From Actinomycetes bacterium (GTDB lineage: Bacteria > Actinomycetota > Thermoleophilia > Solirubrobacterales > 70-9): a stretch of 8,954 nucleotides of DNA. This document shows positions 1 to 6,236 of the stretch, one piece after another. Made by a program: the position numbers and the translations under genes. The stretch spans positions 1 to 8,954 of the forward strand of contig JAEZIQ010000013.1 in NCBI GenBank assembly GCA_023436605.1. The letters are read 5' to 3'. Position 1 is the first letter of the stretch. Each line of letters begins with the position of its first letter. The notes below the pieces were generated by a model that was not told the origin of the DNA, searched no databases, and saw only the letters and a list, made by a program, of their open reading frames with translations.

Positions 1-623
1 GTGGAGGTCCGCCCGCCGTTCGAGTAGAGAAAGTCGGACCCGTTGCCGCCATGAAGTTCGGAAATCGCCGTTCCGAGGCTGTAGAGGGAGTCGGAGCCTT
101 CGCGGCCGTAAAGCCGGTTCGCGTCGCCCCCGTAGTCGAAAATCCTGTCGTTGCCGCCGAGCCCGTCGATCCGGTCGTTGTCGGCAGCTCCGGCCGGGAC
201 CTTCTTCGGGGAGCCGTAGAGCTGGTCGTGACCGCGAGAACCGATGATCTCGTCGTTGCCGAGTCCACCGTAGGCCTTGCTTCCCGCGCTCTTGTCGTGA
301 AGCACGATCTTGTCGTCACCCGGTCCGGCGTCCGTGAACGACGTACCCTTGCCGGCGAAGATGACCTGTCGGCCCGCCCCGGCGCAGATCCGGCTGTTCG
401 GCTTGGCGATCACGGTCACGTTCCTGGCCTTGACCCAGGTCACATCCTTGTACTTCAGCTTGACCTTCTTGCCGCTCCCCACGATCCGATTCACCTTCTT
501 GCCGAAGCACTTGGCCGGGGCGGCCCCGGCCTCACCCGGAAGGGTGACCAGCAAAGTCGCAGCCAGAAGCCCGGCCAGGATGCTGGCCAAGGCTCTGCTC
601 ACTGTCATGGTTGGCTGGCTCAT
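1..623 (-). CDS. Secreted RTX-like calcium-binding protein, N-terminal part (cut by left edge)
   Basis: The reading frame is open from ATG at 623 to the left edge (207 full codons), so the C-terminus is missing. Residues 7-35 form a signal peptide: a hydrophobic run around SILAGLLAATLLVTL, then a likely signal peptidase I site near AGA-AP (residues 32-36). The mature part starts with a lysine-rich segment carrying Cys39 and Cys80, a possible disulfide. From about residue 98 it has degenerate glycine/aspartate nonapeptides, such as GGLGNDEI (119-126), GLGGNDRI (154-161), REGSDSLY (174-181) and GGNGSDFLY (192-200). These fit the RTX/hemolysin consensus GGxGxDxUx, which folds into a calcium-binding beta-roll outside the cell. 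No catalytic domain is visible, so the function is unknown. The first Met is used here; Met6 (606-608) is equally possible because neither has a clear Shine-Dalgarno. The gene is divergent from the epimerase at 741. Confidence 0.8.
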   Translation of the reverse strand, partial: MSQPTMTVSRALASILAGLLAATLLVTLPGEAGAAPAKCFGKKVNRIVGSGKKVKLKYKDVTWVKARNVTVIAKPNSRICAGAGRQVIFAGKGTSFTDAGPGDDKIVLHDKSAGSKAYGGLGNDEIIGSRGHDQLYGSPKKVPAGAADNDRIDGLGGNDRIFDYGGDANRLYGREGSDSLYSLGTAISELHGGNGSDFLYSNGGRTS

Positions 624-740
624 TGCGTTTTAGGGGGCGGACGGTCACGCCTTGCAGGTACCCGATGGACCTGTCCCATAACAACACCGCTTCAGTTCAA
701 TCGGATCCCCCGGCCCTTGAGGACTCTAGACTAGGAGCCG
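624..740. promoter_or_regulatory. Divergent intergenic region between the RTX-like gene and the epimerase gene
   Basis: These 117 bases separate two genes pointing away from each other, so promoters for both must lie here or overlap the starts. On the plus side a TAGACT box sits just before the epimerase ATG (separate entry). On the minus side a TTGAAC -35-like hexamer is present at 695-700, but I see no convincing -10 at the usual spacing. No small gene, tRNA or terminator hairpin was found. Confidence 0.5.
727..732 (+). promoter_or_regulatory. Candidate -10 box (TAGACT) for the epimerase gene, leaderless arrangement
   Basis: TAGACT matches the actinobacterial -10 pattern TANNNT and ends 8 bases before the ATG at 741. 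Transcription would then begin at or next to the start codon, the usual geometry of leaderless mRNAs. An AGGAG at 733-737 could be read as a Shine-Dalgarno, but its 3-base spacing is too short to be good. No clear -35 hexamer is visible 16-18 bases upstream. The element is inferred from motif and spacing only. Confidence 0.4.
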
Positions 741-1676
741 ATGTCTGACCCGAATTCACCGCGGCAAGGCCGCATCCTCGTAACCGGTGGCACCGGCATG
801 ATCGGTTCCGTGCTCTGCAACGCGCTGATCGACCGGGGTGACTCGGTGGTCGGCTTGACCCGCAACCCCGAGAAGGCCGCCCTGACCCTGCCCCGGGTCG
901 AGTGGCACGGCTGGGAGGGCGAGCGCGAGAGGCCGCCCCGGGAAGCGTTCGAGGGCGTCGAGGCGGTGGTCAATCTGGCCGGAGAGCCGATCAACCAGCG
1001 CTGGAACGACGACGTGCGCGACCGCATCGCCCGCAGCCGGATCAAGGCGACCAAGAACCTGGTCGACAAGATCGCGGCCCTCGACGAGCGCCCGAAGACT
1101 CTGATCTCCGGCTCCGCGATCGGCTACTACGGTGATCGCGGCAAGGAACTCCTCTACGAAGACGCCGAACCGGGAGACGACTTCCTCGCTGGCGTCGTCG
1201 TTCGCTGGGAGGAAGCGGCCCGCTCAGCCGAGGAATATGGGTTGCGGGTCGTGAACATCCGTTCAGGCCACGTGCTCGACCCCCGCGGTGGTCTGCTCAA
1301 GGAGCTTCTCCTGCCTTTCAAACTGGGAGTCGGCGGTCCGATCGCCGGCGGCAGGCAGTACATGTCCTGGATCCACCGCCACGATGAGATCGGGATCCTG
1401 CTCTGGGCTCTGGGCAACGAGAACGTCTCGGGTCCGGTCAACGCAACCGCCCCGAACCCGGTCACCAACAAGGACTTCTCGAAGGCCCTGGGCAAGCAGC
1501 TCGGTCGCCCCGCGATCCTGCCCCTCCCCGGTTTCGCCCTCGACCTGGTCAAGGGCAACGGTGTCGGGCAAGCCGCCCGGGAAGGCCAGCGGGTCTTCCC
1601 CCGCAAGGCAATCGACCACGGCTACGAGTTCAAGCAGCCGGAACTGGCCGGTGCCCTCGCCAACCTGCTCGACTGA
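741..1676 (+). CDS. TIGR01777 / YfcH (SDR39U1) family NAD(P)-dependent epimerase-like protein
   Basis: This 311-residue cytosolic protein is a full-length member of the extended short-chain dehydrogenase fold; the family is usually about 300 residues. The Rossmann dinucleotide-binding loop is GGTGMIG (16-22). Family-specific blocks follow: NLAGEPINQRW (78-88), SGSAIGYYG (123-131), SWIHRHDEIG (209-218) and NATAPNPVTN (234-243). A C-terminal DUF1731-like end carries EGQRVFPRKA (281-290) and the closing P-x-L-x-x-AL pattern. The family binds NAD(P)(H), but its substrate is generally unestablished, so no reaction or gene symbol is assigned. The start at 741 leaves seven residues before the beta-strand leading into the glycine loop, which is normal. 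It is monocistronic here, divergent from the RTX-like gene and convergent with the phosphodiesterase gene, whose stop lies 3 bases beyond its own. Confidence 0.93.
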   Translation: MSDPNSPRQGRILVTGGTGMIGSVLCNALIDRGDSVVGLTRNPEKAALTLPRVEWHGWEGERERPPREAFEGVEAVVNLAGEPINQRWNDDVRDRIARSRIKATKNLVDKIAALDERPKTLISGSAIGYYGDRGKELLYEDAEPGDDFLAGVVVRWEEAARSAEEYGLRVVNIRSGHVLDPRGGLLKELLLPFKLGVGGPIAGGRQYMSWIHRHDEIGILLWALGNENVSGPVNATAPNPVTNKDFSKALGKQLGRPAILPLPGFALDLVKGNGVGQAAREGQRVFPRKAIDHGYEFKQPELAGALANLLD

Positions 1677-1679
1677 ACG

Positions 1680-3095
1680 TTACCTGCCGCCCCGCAGCGG
1701 CTTCTTGGACGTCAGCGTCAGCCAGCGACGCGCAACATCCATTTTCCAGCCGGTTCCGTCGAACACGTTGACTGTGATCTCGACGGTTACCTTGCGGGCG
1801 CGCACCAACCGTTTGAAAGGCTGCCGGAAGGCGTTGGCCCGAAAAGTGTTCCAGCCGACCACCGATGGTCCGGTGATCCGGCGCTGGGTCCCGATCAGGA
1901 TCAGCCCGCGATCGAAGGACCGTGGCTTTCCCTTGATGCCAAGCCGCTTCGCCTCCTTCTGCCTGACCCGCACTTCAAGGTGGAGGGAGCAGGCCTGGTC
2001 GCATTTGGCCCTGACCGGCAATCCCTGCCGGAGGTACTTGCGCAGGGATTTCGATGGAAATCCGAGGCGGTAGTCCATGAGCTGGTCCTCACAGCGGGGT
2101 GAGCCGTCCGGGCGCCGCACCCCGCTGCGACAAAGGTAGTCGTGAAGGACCGCTGGCGAGGAGGTCATGATGCCCTGCACCCCGGACTCGATCAGGTGGC
2201 CATAGGACTCGGCGTTCTCGGTCCCGGCGCCGTCGGTCCAGGCATGGACGGCGTATCCCAGACCGTTTGCATCCATGTCCTGCAGAATCCCGGGCGGGTC
2301 GAGATCACCGAGCACCATCGGCACCTGAAGTGCTGCCGGGTCGGGCGTGATCGGCAAGTCATCACCGCCGAAGAGAGCGAGCATCGAGGAAAGGCTTGCC
2401 GAAACATCGACGGTCGGAGCGAGCTCGTTGAATTTGACCAGGGCGTTCTGGTCGAGTGAGGCGACGATAATCCTGCGTCCCGAATTCTCCGGGCGATTGA
2501 GGATCCCGGCGAGCAGAGTCGCGGCCCTGATCGACTGATCAGGGCGACCGGGGACCGTCTTGATCTCGATGTTGAGCGGGACCCCCGGAAATTCCGCCAG
2601 CACATCTTCCACCACGGGGATCCGGAAATCGTCCGGTCCGTAGCCGGCCGGTGGATCCTTCAATCCGGTTCTTACGCCACGCAACGGATACTGGTCGTCG
2701 GGCTTGGAGTGATTGAACTGCCCGGTCCCGGGACTGAACCACCAGGCCGCGTCGAGTGCCTGGATCTGAGCCAGGGTCAGGTCCCTGACCTGGGCTTCAA
2801 GCGGCGTGATCCGGTCCGTGTAGTAATCGTGCATTACCACCAGCCGGTCGTCGGCGGTGACGTTCACGTCGAATTCCAGACTGTCTGCCCCGCGCTCTTC
2901 CAAGGCCGTCCGGAAGGCGTAAATCGTGCTCGAGGGCGCCTCGAACTCGCCGCCCTGATGGGCCATGTTGAGGATTCCCCGCTGATTCAGCCAGGGGTTG
3001 TCGATTGGCTGAGGCGAGGCTGCGGCGGCTCCGCAGGCCAGCATGCCCGCGCAAAGCGCCAGCAGCCCGACGATGAGCTTCCTGCCCTCTCCCAT
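1680..3095 (-). CDS. Exported glycerophosphodiester phosphodiesterase with extra C-terminal two-cysteine domain
   Basis: This 471-residue protein should hydrolyse glycerophosphodiesters to glycerol 3-phosphate and an alcohol, outside the membrane. A signal peptide spans about residues 5-26 (hydrophobic run, AAAAS cleavage region). The GDPD TIM-barrel covers about 42-320. Catalytic His46 is in AHQGG, metal ligands Glu74 and Asp76 are in LEFDVNVT, second catalytic His89 is in VVMHD, and Glu177 is in NIEIK. The usual HRG reads HQG and the usual PENT reads PSST, a variant I recall from actinobacterial members. Residues about 345-465 form a separate domain beginning LRKYLRQGLPVRAKCDQAC (Cys365, Cys369). 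The gene starts 18 bases after the PFK stop, so it is probably the last gene of that operon. No strong Shine-Dalgarno is visible, and an in-frame TGA seven codons upstream excludes an earlier start. Confidence 0.9.
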   Translation of the reverse strand: MGEGRKLIVGLLALCAGMLACGAAAASPQPIDNPWLNQRGILNMAHQGGEFEAPSSTIYAFRTALEERGADSLEFDVNVTADDRLVVMHDYYTDRITPLEAQVRDLTLAQIQALDAAWWFSPGTGQFNHSKPDDQYPLRGVRTGLKDPPAGYGPDDFRIPVVEDVLAEFPGVPLNIEIKTVPGRPDQSIRAATLLAGILNRPENSGRRIIVASLDQNALVKFNELAPTVDVSASLSSMLALFGGDDLPITPDPAALQVPMVLGDLDPPGILQDMDANGLGYAVHAWTDGAGTENAESYGHLIESGVQGIMTSSPAVLHDYLCRSGVRRPDGSPRCEDQLMDYRLGFPSKSLRKYLRQGLPVRAKCDQACSLHLEVRVRQKEAKRLGIKGKPRSFDRGLILIGTQRRITGPSVVGWNTFRANAFRQPFKRLVRARKVTVEITVNVFDGTGWKMDVARRWLTLTSKKPLRGGR

Positions 3096-3113
3096 GGGGA
3101 GATGATCCCAGAT

Positions 3114-4139
3114 TCAGTCGTAGAAAGCCTGAACTTCGCGCAGGCGCTCGACCGGAACGACCTTTGACTCGTCGACCGCGTCGCCCAGGGGCGCCAGTTC
3201 GATCGAGGTCCCCCTGAGCGTGGTCATGGTGCCCCAGGTGCCCTCGTTCGCCGCCTCGATCGCCCGGTATCCGAGTCTTGTTGCCAGAACCCGGTCGAAC
3301 GCGGTCGGTGTGCCTCCCCGCTGCAGGTGGCCGAGCACGACCGAACGGGTCTCGTGACCGGTCCTTTCCTCAATCCGGTCGGCCAGCCAGCCGGCGATCC
3401 CGCCCAGCCGGACGTGGCCGAAGGCGTCGGTTCCCTCGGCCGAGGTGACCTCGCTGCCTTCGACCGGCACCGCTCCTTCCGAGGCCACGACGATCGGTGC
3501 CACGCCCGCCTCGAAGCTGCGCTTGACCTGGGCGCAGACCTCTGCGAGCTCAAACGGCTCTTCCGGGACGAGGATCAGGTCGGCACCGCCGGCCATACCG
3601 CCGTGCAGGGCGATCCAGCCGGCGTGCCGGCCCATCACCTCGACCACGAGGCAACGGTGGTGGCTGCTCGCCGTCGTGTGGAGCCGGTCCAGCGACTCCA
3701 TGACGATGTTCACCGCGGTGTCGAAACCGAAGGTGTAGTCGGTGGCGTTGAGATCGTTGTCGATCGTCTTCGGTACCCCGACCACGCCGAGCCCCCGGTC
3801 GGTCAGCATCCGAGCCACCCCGAGCGTGTCGTCGCCGCCGATCGCGATCAATCCGTCGATCCCGGCCGACCGGACGTTCTCGATCACTTTGTCCAGGCCG
3901 CCCTCGATCGCTTCCGGATTGGTCCGTGACGAACCCAGGATGGTGCCGCCCTGCGCGAGGATTCCCCGCACCTGGTCGACGTCGAGGTCGATGGTCCGGT
4001 TCTCGAGCGGACCTTTCCAGCCGTCGAGATACCCGGTGAACTCGTGGCCCCACTGGCGGGTGCCATGAAGCACTACGGAACGGATCACGGCGTTGAGGCC
4101 GGGACAATCGCCCCCGCCGGTCAACACCCCGATCTTCAC
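3114..4139 (-). CDS. pfp: 6-phosphofructokinase, predicted pyrophosphate-dependent (mixed-substrate group)
   Basis: This 341-residue cytosolic glycolytic enzyme phosphorylates fructose 6-phosphate to fructose 1,6-bisphosphate. Motifs in order: GVLTGGGDCPGLNA (4-17), GGTILGSSRTNP (64-75), IAIGGDDT (98-105), PKTIDND (123-129, catalytic Asp127), Arg162, MGRHAGW (169-175) and HLQRGGTPTAFDR (271-283). Numbering matches E. coli PfkA up to about residue 170, so the phosphoryl-donor positions read directly as Asp104 and Lys124. ATP enzymes usually have Gly at 104, while Asp104 with Lys124 is the signature of PPi-dependent enzymes, which run reversibly. The donor is inferred from these residues, not shown. 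The start is GTG at 4137-4139, with AAGGA at 4148-4152 spaced 8 bases away. The upstream small membrane gene ends 4 bases before this start, so translation is probably coupled. A plain ATP-dependent pfkA remains possible. Confidence 0.93.
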   Translation of the reverse strand: MKIGVLTGGGDCPGLNAVIRSVVLHGTRQWGHEFTGYLDGWKGPLENRTIDLDVDQVRGILAQGGTILGSSRTNPEAIEGGLDKVIENVRSAGIDGLIAIGGDDTLGVARMLTDRGLGVVGVPKTIDNDLNATDYTFGFDTAVNIVMESLDRLHTTASSHHRCLVVEVMGRHAGWIALHGGMAGGADLILVPEEPFELAEVCAQVKRSFEAGVAPIVVASEGAVPVEGSEVTSAEGTDAFGHVRLGGIAGWLADRIEERTGHETRSVVLGHLQRGGTPTAFDRVLATRLGYRAIEAANEGTWGTMTTLRGTSIELAPLGDAVDESKVVPVERLREVQAFYD

Positions 4140-4143
4140 AGGA

Positions 4144-4323
4144 TCAGTCCTTGGAAGGCCGGAGCGCCTTGCCCTTTTCGATCAGCGGCTGGCAGACGTG
4201 AATGAAAGCGCCTGCGAACAGCACACCGAAAAAGACGAGGCCTGCGATCGGGCCACCGTGGCCCTGCGAGTACGAGAAAACCGCCAGGGCGATAGCTACG
4301 AAGAAAGTGACCGGAATCAGCAT
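4144..4323 (-). CDS. Small two-helix membrane protein, 59 residues, unknown function
   Basis: I do not recognise a named family. The frame runs from ATG (4321-4323) to TGA (4144-4146). The product has two hydrophobic segments, about residues 2-18 (LIPVTFFVAIALAVFSY) and 25-44 (containing IAGLVFFGVLFAGAF). They are joined by a short polar turn, SQGHGG (19-24), and followed by a charged tail ending KGKALRPSKD. This predicts a helical hairpin in the inner membrane. Support for a real gene: AGGAT at 4332-4336 about 8 bases before the ATG, an 11-base gap after the upstream peptidase gene, and a 4-base gap to the PFK start. The hydrophobic pattern is also what a membrane protein gives and not what a shadow frame usually gives. 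Without it there would be a 195-base hole in an otherwise tight operon. The role is unknown; its position suggests co-expression with PFK. Confidence 0.75.
   Translation of the reverse strand: MLIPVTFFVAIALAVFSYSQGHGGPIAGLVFFGVLFAGAFIHVCQPLIEKGKALRPSKD
4148..4152 (-). promoter_or_regulatory. Ribosome binding site AAGGA deciding the GTG start of the PFK gene
   Basis: AAGGA on the minus strand lies 8 bases before the GTG at 4137-4139 and inside the last codons of the small membrane-protein gene. It supports the GTG start, because there is no ATG near the family's N-terminal KIGVLTGGG block. Confidence 0.65.
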
Positions 4324-4331
4324 CGGCGCGA

Positions 4332-4336
4332 ATCCT
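4332..4336 (-). promoter_or_regulatory. Ribosome binding site of the small membrane-protein gene, overlapping the upstream stop codon
   Basis: AGGAT on the minus strand lies 8 bases before the ATG at 4323 and shares bases with the TAG stop (4335-4337) of the upstream peptidase gene. Ribosomes finishing the peptidase could therefore reinitiate directly, which fits translational coupling. Confidence 0.55.
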
Positions 4337-6194
4337 ACCGAACCGGACGGCGGTTCGACCCCTCGCTCAGGGCCGGCACTGCCTTGACTTTGAGGGTCGC
4401 GTTTCCGACCAGGATGTCGCCCCCGGCCCGGAGCGGGAATGTGAGCGGATCCGCGCTCCAGGGCACCGACAAGGCGAGCTTTGCCTTCTTCCGGAAGACG
4501 TCACGAATCATCTGGTCGAGATCCTTCGGGCTGTTGATCGAACTCCGCCCCGACCAGAGTCCGGCGACCATCCGGACATAGGACTTCCGGTCGTTGTCGG
4601 TTGCCAGGTACATGTCTTCCGCTTCACCCCCCGTATGAATTGCACCGCTAGCCACGCCGAGGCTGAACCTGCGGGGCGTCGGGATCGAGGCGCCCTTGCG
4701 AATCTTCACTTTTCGGGGAATCCTCACCTGAACAATCTGCCGGTGGCGGGTGCCATCTCGTTCAGCGCTGATCACTGCCAGTCTTGACATGCCGCCGATC
4801 CTGATCTTGCCAACTGGCCGCAGGCCGACTATCTGCCGTAGACCCGACCCGGTCGAGATCGAGACGTCCACTTCGAGACGGCCCGGGTCGAGCTTCCTGT
4901 ACTTGACCTGTCCGAGCAAAAGGCCGAGTCCTCCGACCAGGAATTCAGTTGGAAAAGCGGCTCCGGTGGGCACGCCGAAGGCCGCAAAGATCCAGGCGGG
5001 TGACGACGATGCGAAGCGGCTGCAGGCGTTGACTTCGCGTCCCGCCCCGAGGATCGTCTGCTTCATGCAGATCCTTCCTTTCTGAAGCATCGGCTGGCCG
5101 CCGTGGCTGAACTGGGCCCTGGAGACCATCGTTGGTGCCACCAGGCCGGGTAACACCGTCCCGGTCGGGGACCCACCAGGAAGGCCGTACTCTCTGGCGA
5201 CCCGCGACTGGAGGATCGATTTCGTGTCGCCAGATTGGTATGTGATCTTCACCGGGGTCACGGGCGCCTTTCGACCGAGCTTGCCCGAGATCGCGTAGGG
5301 GCCGTCGTAGAGCACAGATCCGACTTGGGTGGGCGTAGCGGACCCGAGCTTGAACGCCGGGAAATCACTCCAGGCGCTACCCAACACGTCATAGATGTGA
5401 GCGCCGGAAAACGAAATCGAACGTTCGCCCGCCAGGTCGAGCGGATGCGCGCAACCCCAGAAATCGTCACCGTCCCGGTAGCTGATCGTGCAGATCGCTC
5501 CGATTGAAACGTCGCCGAATGAGTAGTTGACGCTGAAAGCCCCGCCGGGCGCAAGATCGGCTGAATCGGCAGGCACGTCGGTCGCGGCTGCCGCGGCGAA
5601 AGTGACCGAGTCGAATCCCTGACTGGCCAGCTTCTCGCGGAATCCCTTCTGTGCGGTCGAAGGAACCCCGCTGACCATCAGCGGTGGCATCAACTCGACC
5701 AGCTCCCGTCCCCGGAACTCCGGAAGCTCTCCGGTCTTGGCTTTGAATGCGGATGGTGAGGGCTGGCCATTGAGAATGTCACCGATCGGGGTGGCGAAGG
5801 CCTTGGGTCCGATCCCGGCAGATCCATAGGAGATTGCGCCCACAACCTTGTCCTCGCCGCCAATCTCGCAAAGGATCGGAGAACCCGACATACCTTCCGC
5901 GACGCCGAGCGGAGCGACGGCGGGGTCAGTCACTTCGAAGTAGATCAAGTCGCCGAAACCGACCAGCGAAGTTCTGATTACGTCGAGGATGCGGACTTCG
6001 AAGGGCGTTATCTCAGTTCCCTTCAGCACCGTGCGCGCCTCGCAGGTGTCCCCCGGGCTTATGTCGGCCAGCGGCGCGGTCGGGAGCGGATCACCCGGCG
6101 CCGCCTGGACAGATGCGACGGGGCCGCAAATCATGGCAGCCACGACACCCAGCAGGCCGACCAGCGACCACCCTCCCCGGAACTTCCTGTTCAT
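4335..6194 (-). CDS. Exported SpoIVB-like (peptidase family S55) serine peptidase with long C-terminal extension
   Basis: This 619-residue protein begins with a signal peptide: RK at 4-5, a hydrophobic core at about 9-26, and VQAAP near the cleavage site. About residues 45-145 match the S55 core: a PGDTCEARTVLKGTEITPF opening, GVAEGMSGSPI (97-107) with candidate nucleophile Ser103, VVGAISYG (117-124) and FATPIGDIL (133-141). A second block follows: GGAFSVNYSFGD, then ICTISYRDGDDFWGCAHPLD (235-253 region) with candidate His250, then FKLGSATPTQVGSVLYDG. Serine precedes histidine, the reverse of Bacillus SpoIVB, and no PDZ domain is visible between them. Residues about 340-619 match nothing I can name. 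Six cysteines in the mature part (51, 109, 236, 248, 376, 391) would allow disulfides. Family members are signalling proteases of the cell envelope, but the substrate here is unknown and activity is inferred. It starts 42 bases after trpA and leads into the small membrane gene and PFK. Confidence 0.82.
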   Translation of the reverse strand: MNRKFRGGWSLVGLLGVVAAMICGPVASVQAAPGDPLPTAPLADISPGDTCEARTVLKGTEITPFEVRILDVIRTSLVGFGDLIYFEVTDPAVAPLGVAEGMSGSPILCEIGGEDKVVGAISYGSAGIGPKAFATPIGDILNGQPSPSAFKAKTGELPEFRGRELVELMPPLMVSGVPSTAQKGFREKLASQGFDSVTFAAAAATDVPADSADLAPGGAFSVNYSFGDVSIGAICTISYRDGDDFWGCAHPLDLAGERSISFSGAHIYDVLGSAWSDFPAFKLGSATPTQVGSVLYDGPYAISGKLGRKAPVTPVKITYQSGDTKSILQSRVAREYGLPGGSPTGTVLPGLVAPTMVSRAQFSHGGQPMLQKGRICMKQTILGAGREVNACSRFASSSPAWIFAAFGVPTGAAFPTEFLVGGLGLLLGQVKYRKLDPGRLEVDVSISTGSGLRQIVGLRPVGKIRIGGMSRLAVISAERDGTRHRQIVQVRIPRKVKIRKGASIPTPRRFSLGVASGAIHTGGEAEDMYLATDNDRKSYVRMVAGLWSGRSSINSPKDLDQMIRDVFRKKAKLALSVPWSADPLTFPLRAGGDILVGNATLKVKAVPALSEGSNRRPVR

Positions 6195-6201
6195 CGCCGG
6201 G

Positions 6202-6207
6202 ACTCTA
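6202..6207 (-). promoter_or_regulatory. Candidate -10 box (TAGAGT) for the S55 peptidase gene, leaderless arrangement
   Basis: TAGAGT on the minus strand fits TANNNT and ends 7 bases before the ATG at 6194, in the 42-base trpA-peptidase gap. No Shine-Dalgarno is visible there. It would start a transcript separate from trpFBA, at or near the start codon. No clear -35 hexamer is seen. Confidence 0.4.
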
Positions 6208-6236
6208 CCCGCTGGAGGGGTCGGCTCGGTGGCTGC

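Noticed and set aside
655..673. Inverted repeat CAGGT...ACCTG in the divergent intergenic region
   Set aside because: A 5-base stem with a 9-base loop is too weak to call an operator or terminator.
51..734. Open frame of 227 codons on the plus strand over the first gene
   Set aside because: It is antisense to the RTX-like gene, which has a signal peptide and RTX repeats. Its translation is valine-rich filler without motifs.
3024..3062. Lipoprotein signal (MLAC) in the phosphodiesterase leader
   Set aside because: The residue at -3 is Met rather than Leu/Val/Ile, and a good signal peptidase I site (AAAAS) follows directly, so a lipobox is not convincing.
3093..3116. Read-through fusion of PFK with the phosphodiesterase, since both are in the same frame with a single TGA between them
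   Set aside because: A shared frame occurs by chance one time in three. Both proteins have complete ends, and the fusion would bury a signal peptide in the middle.
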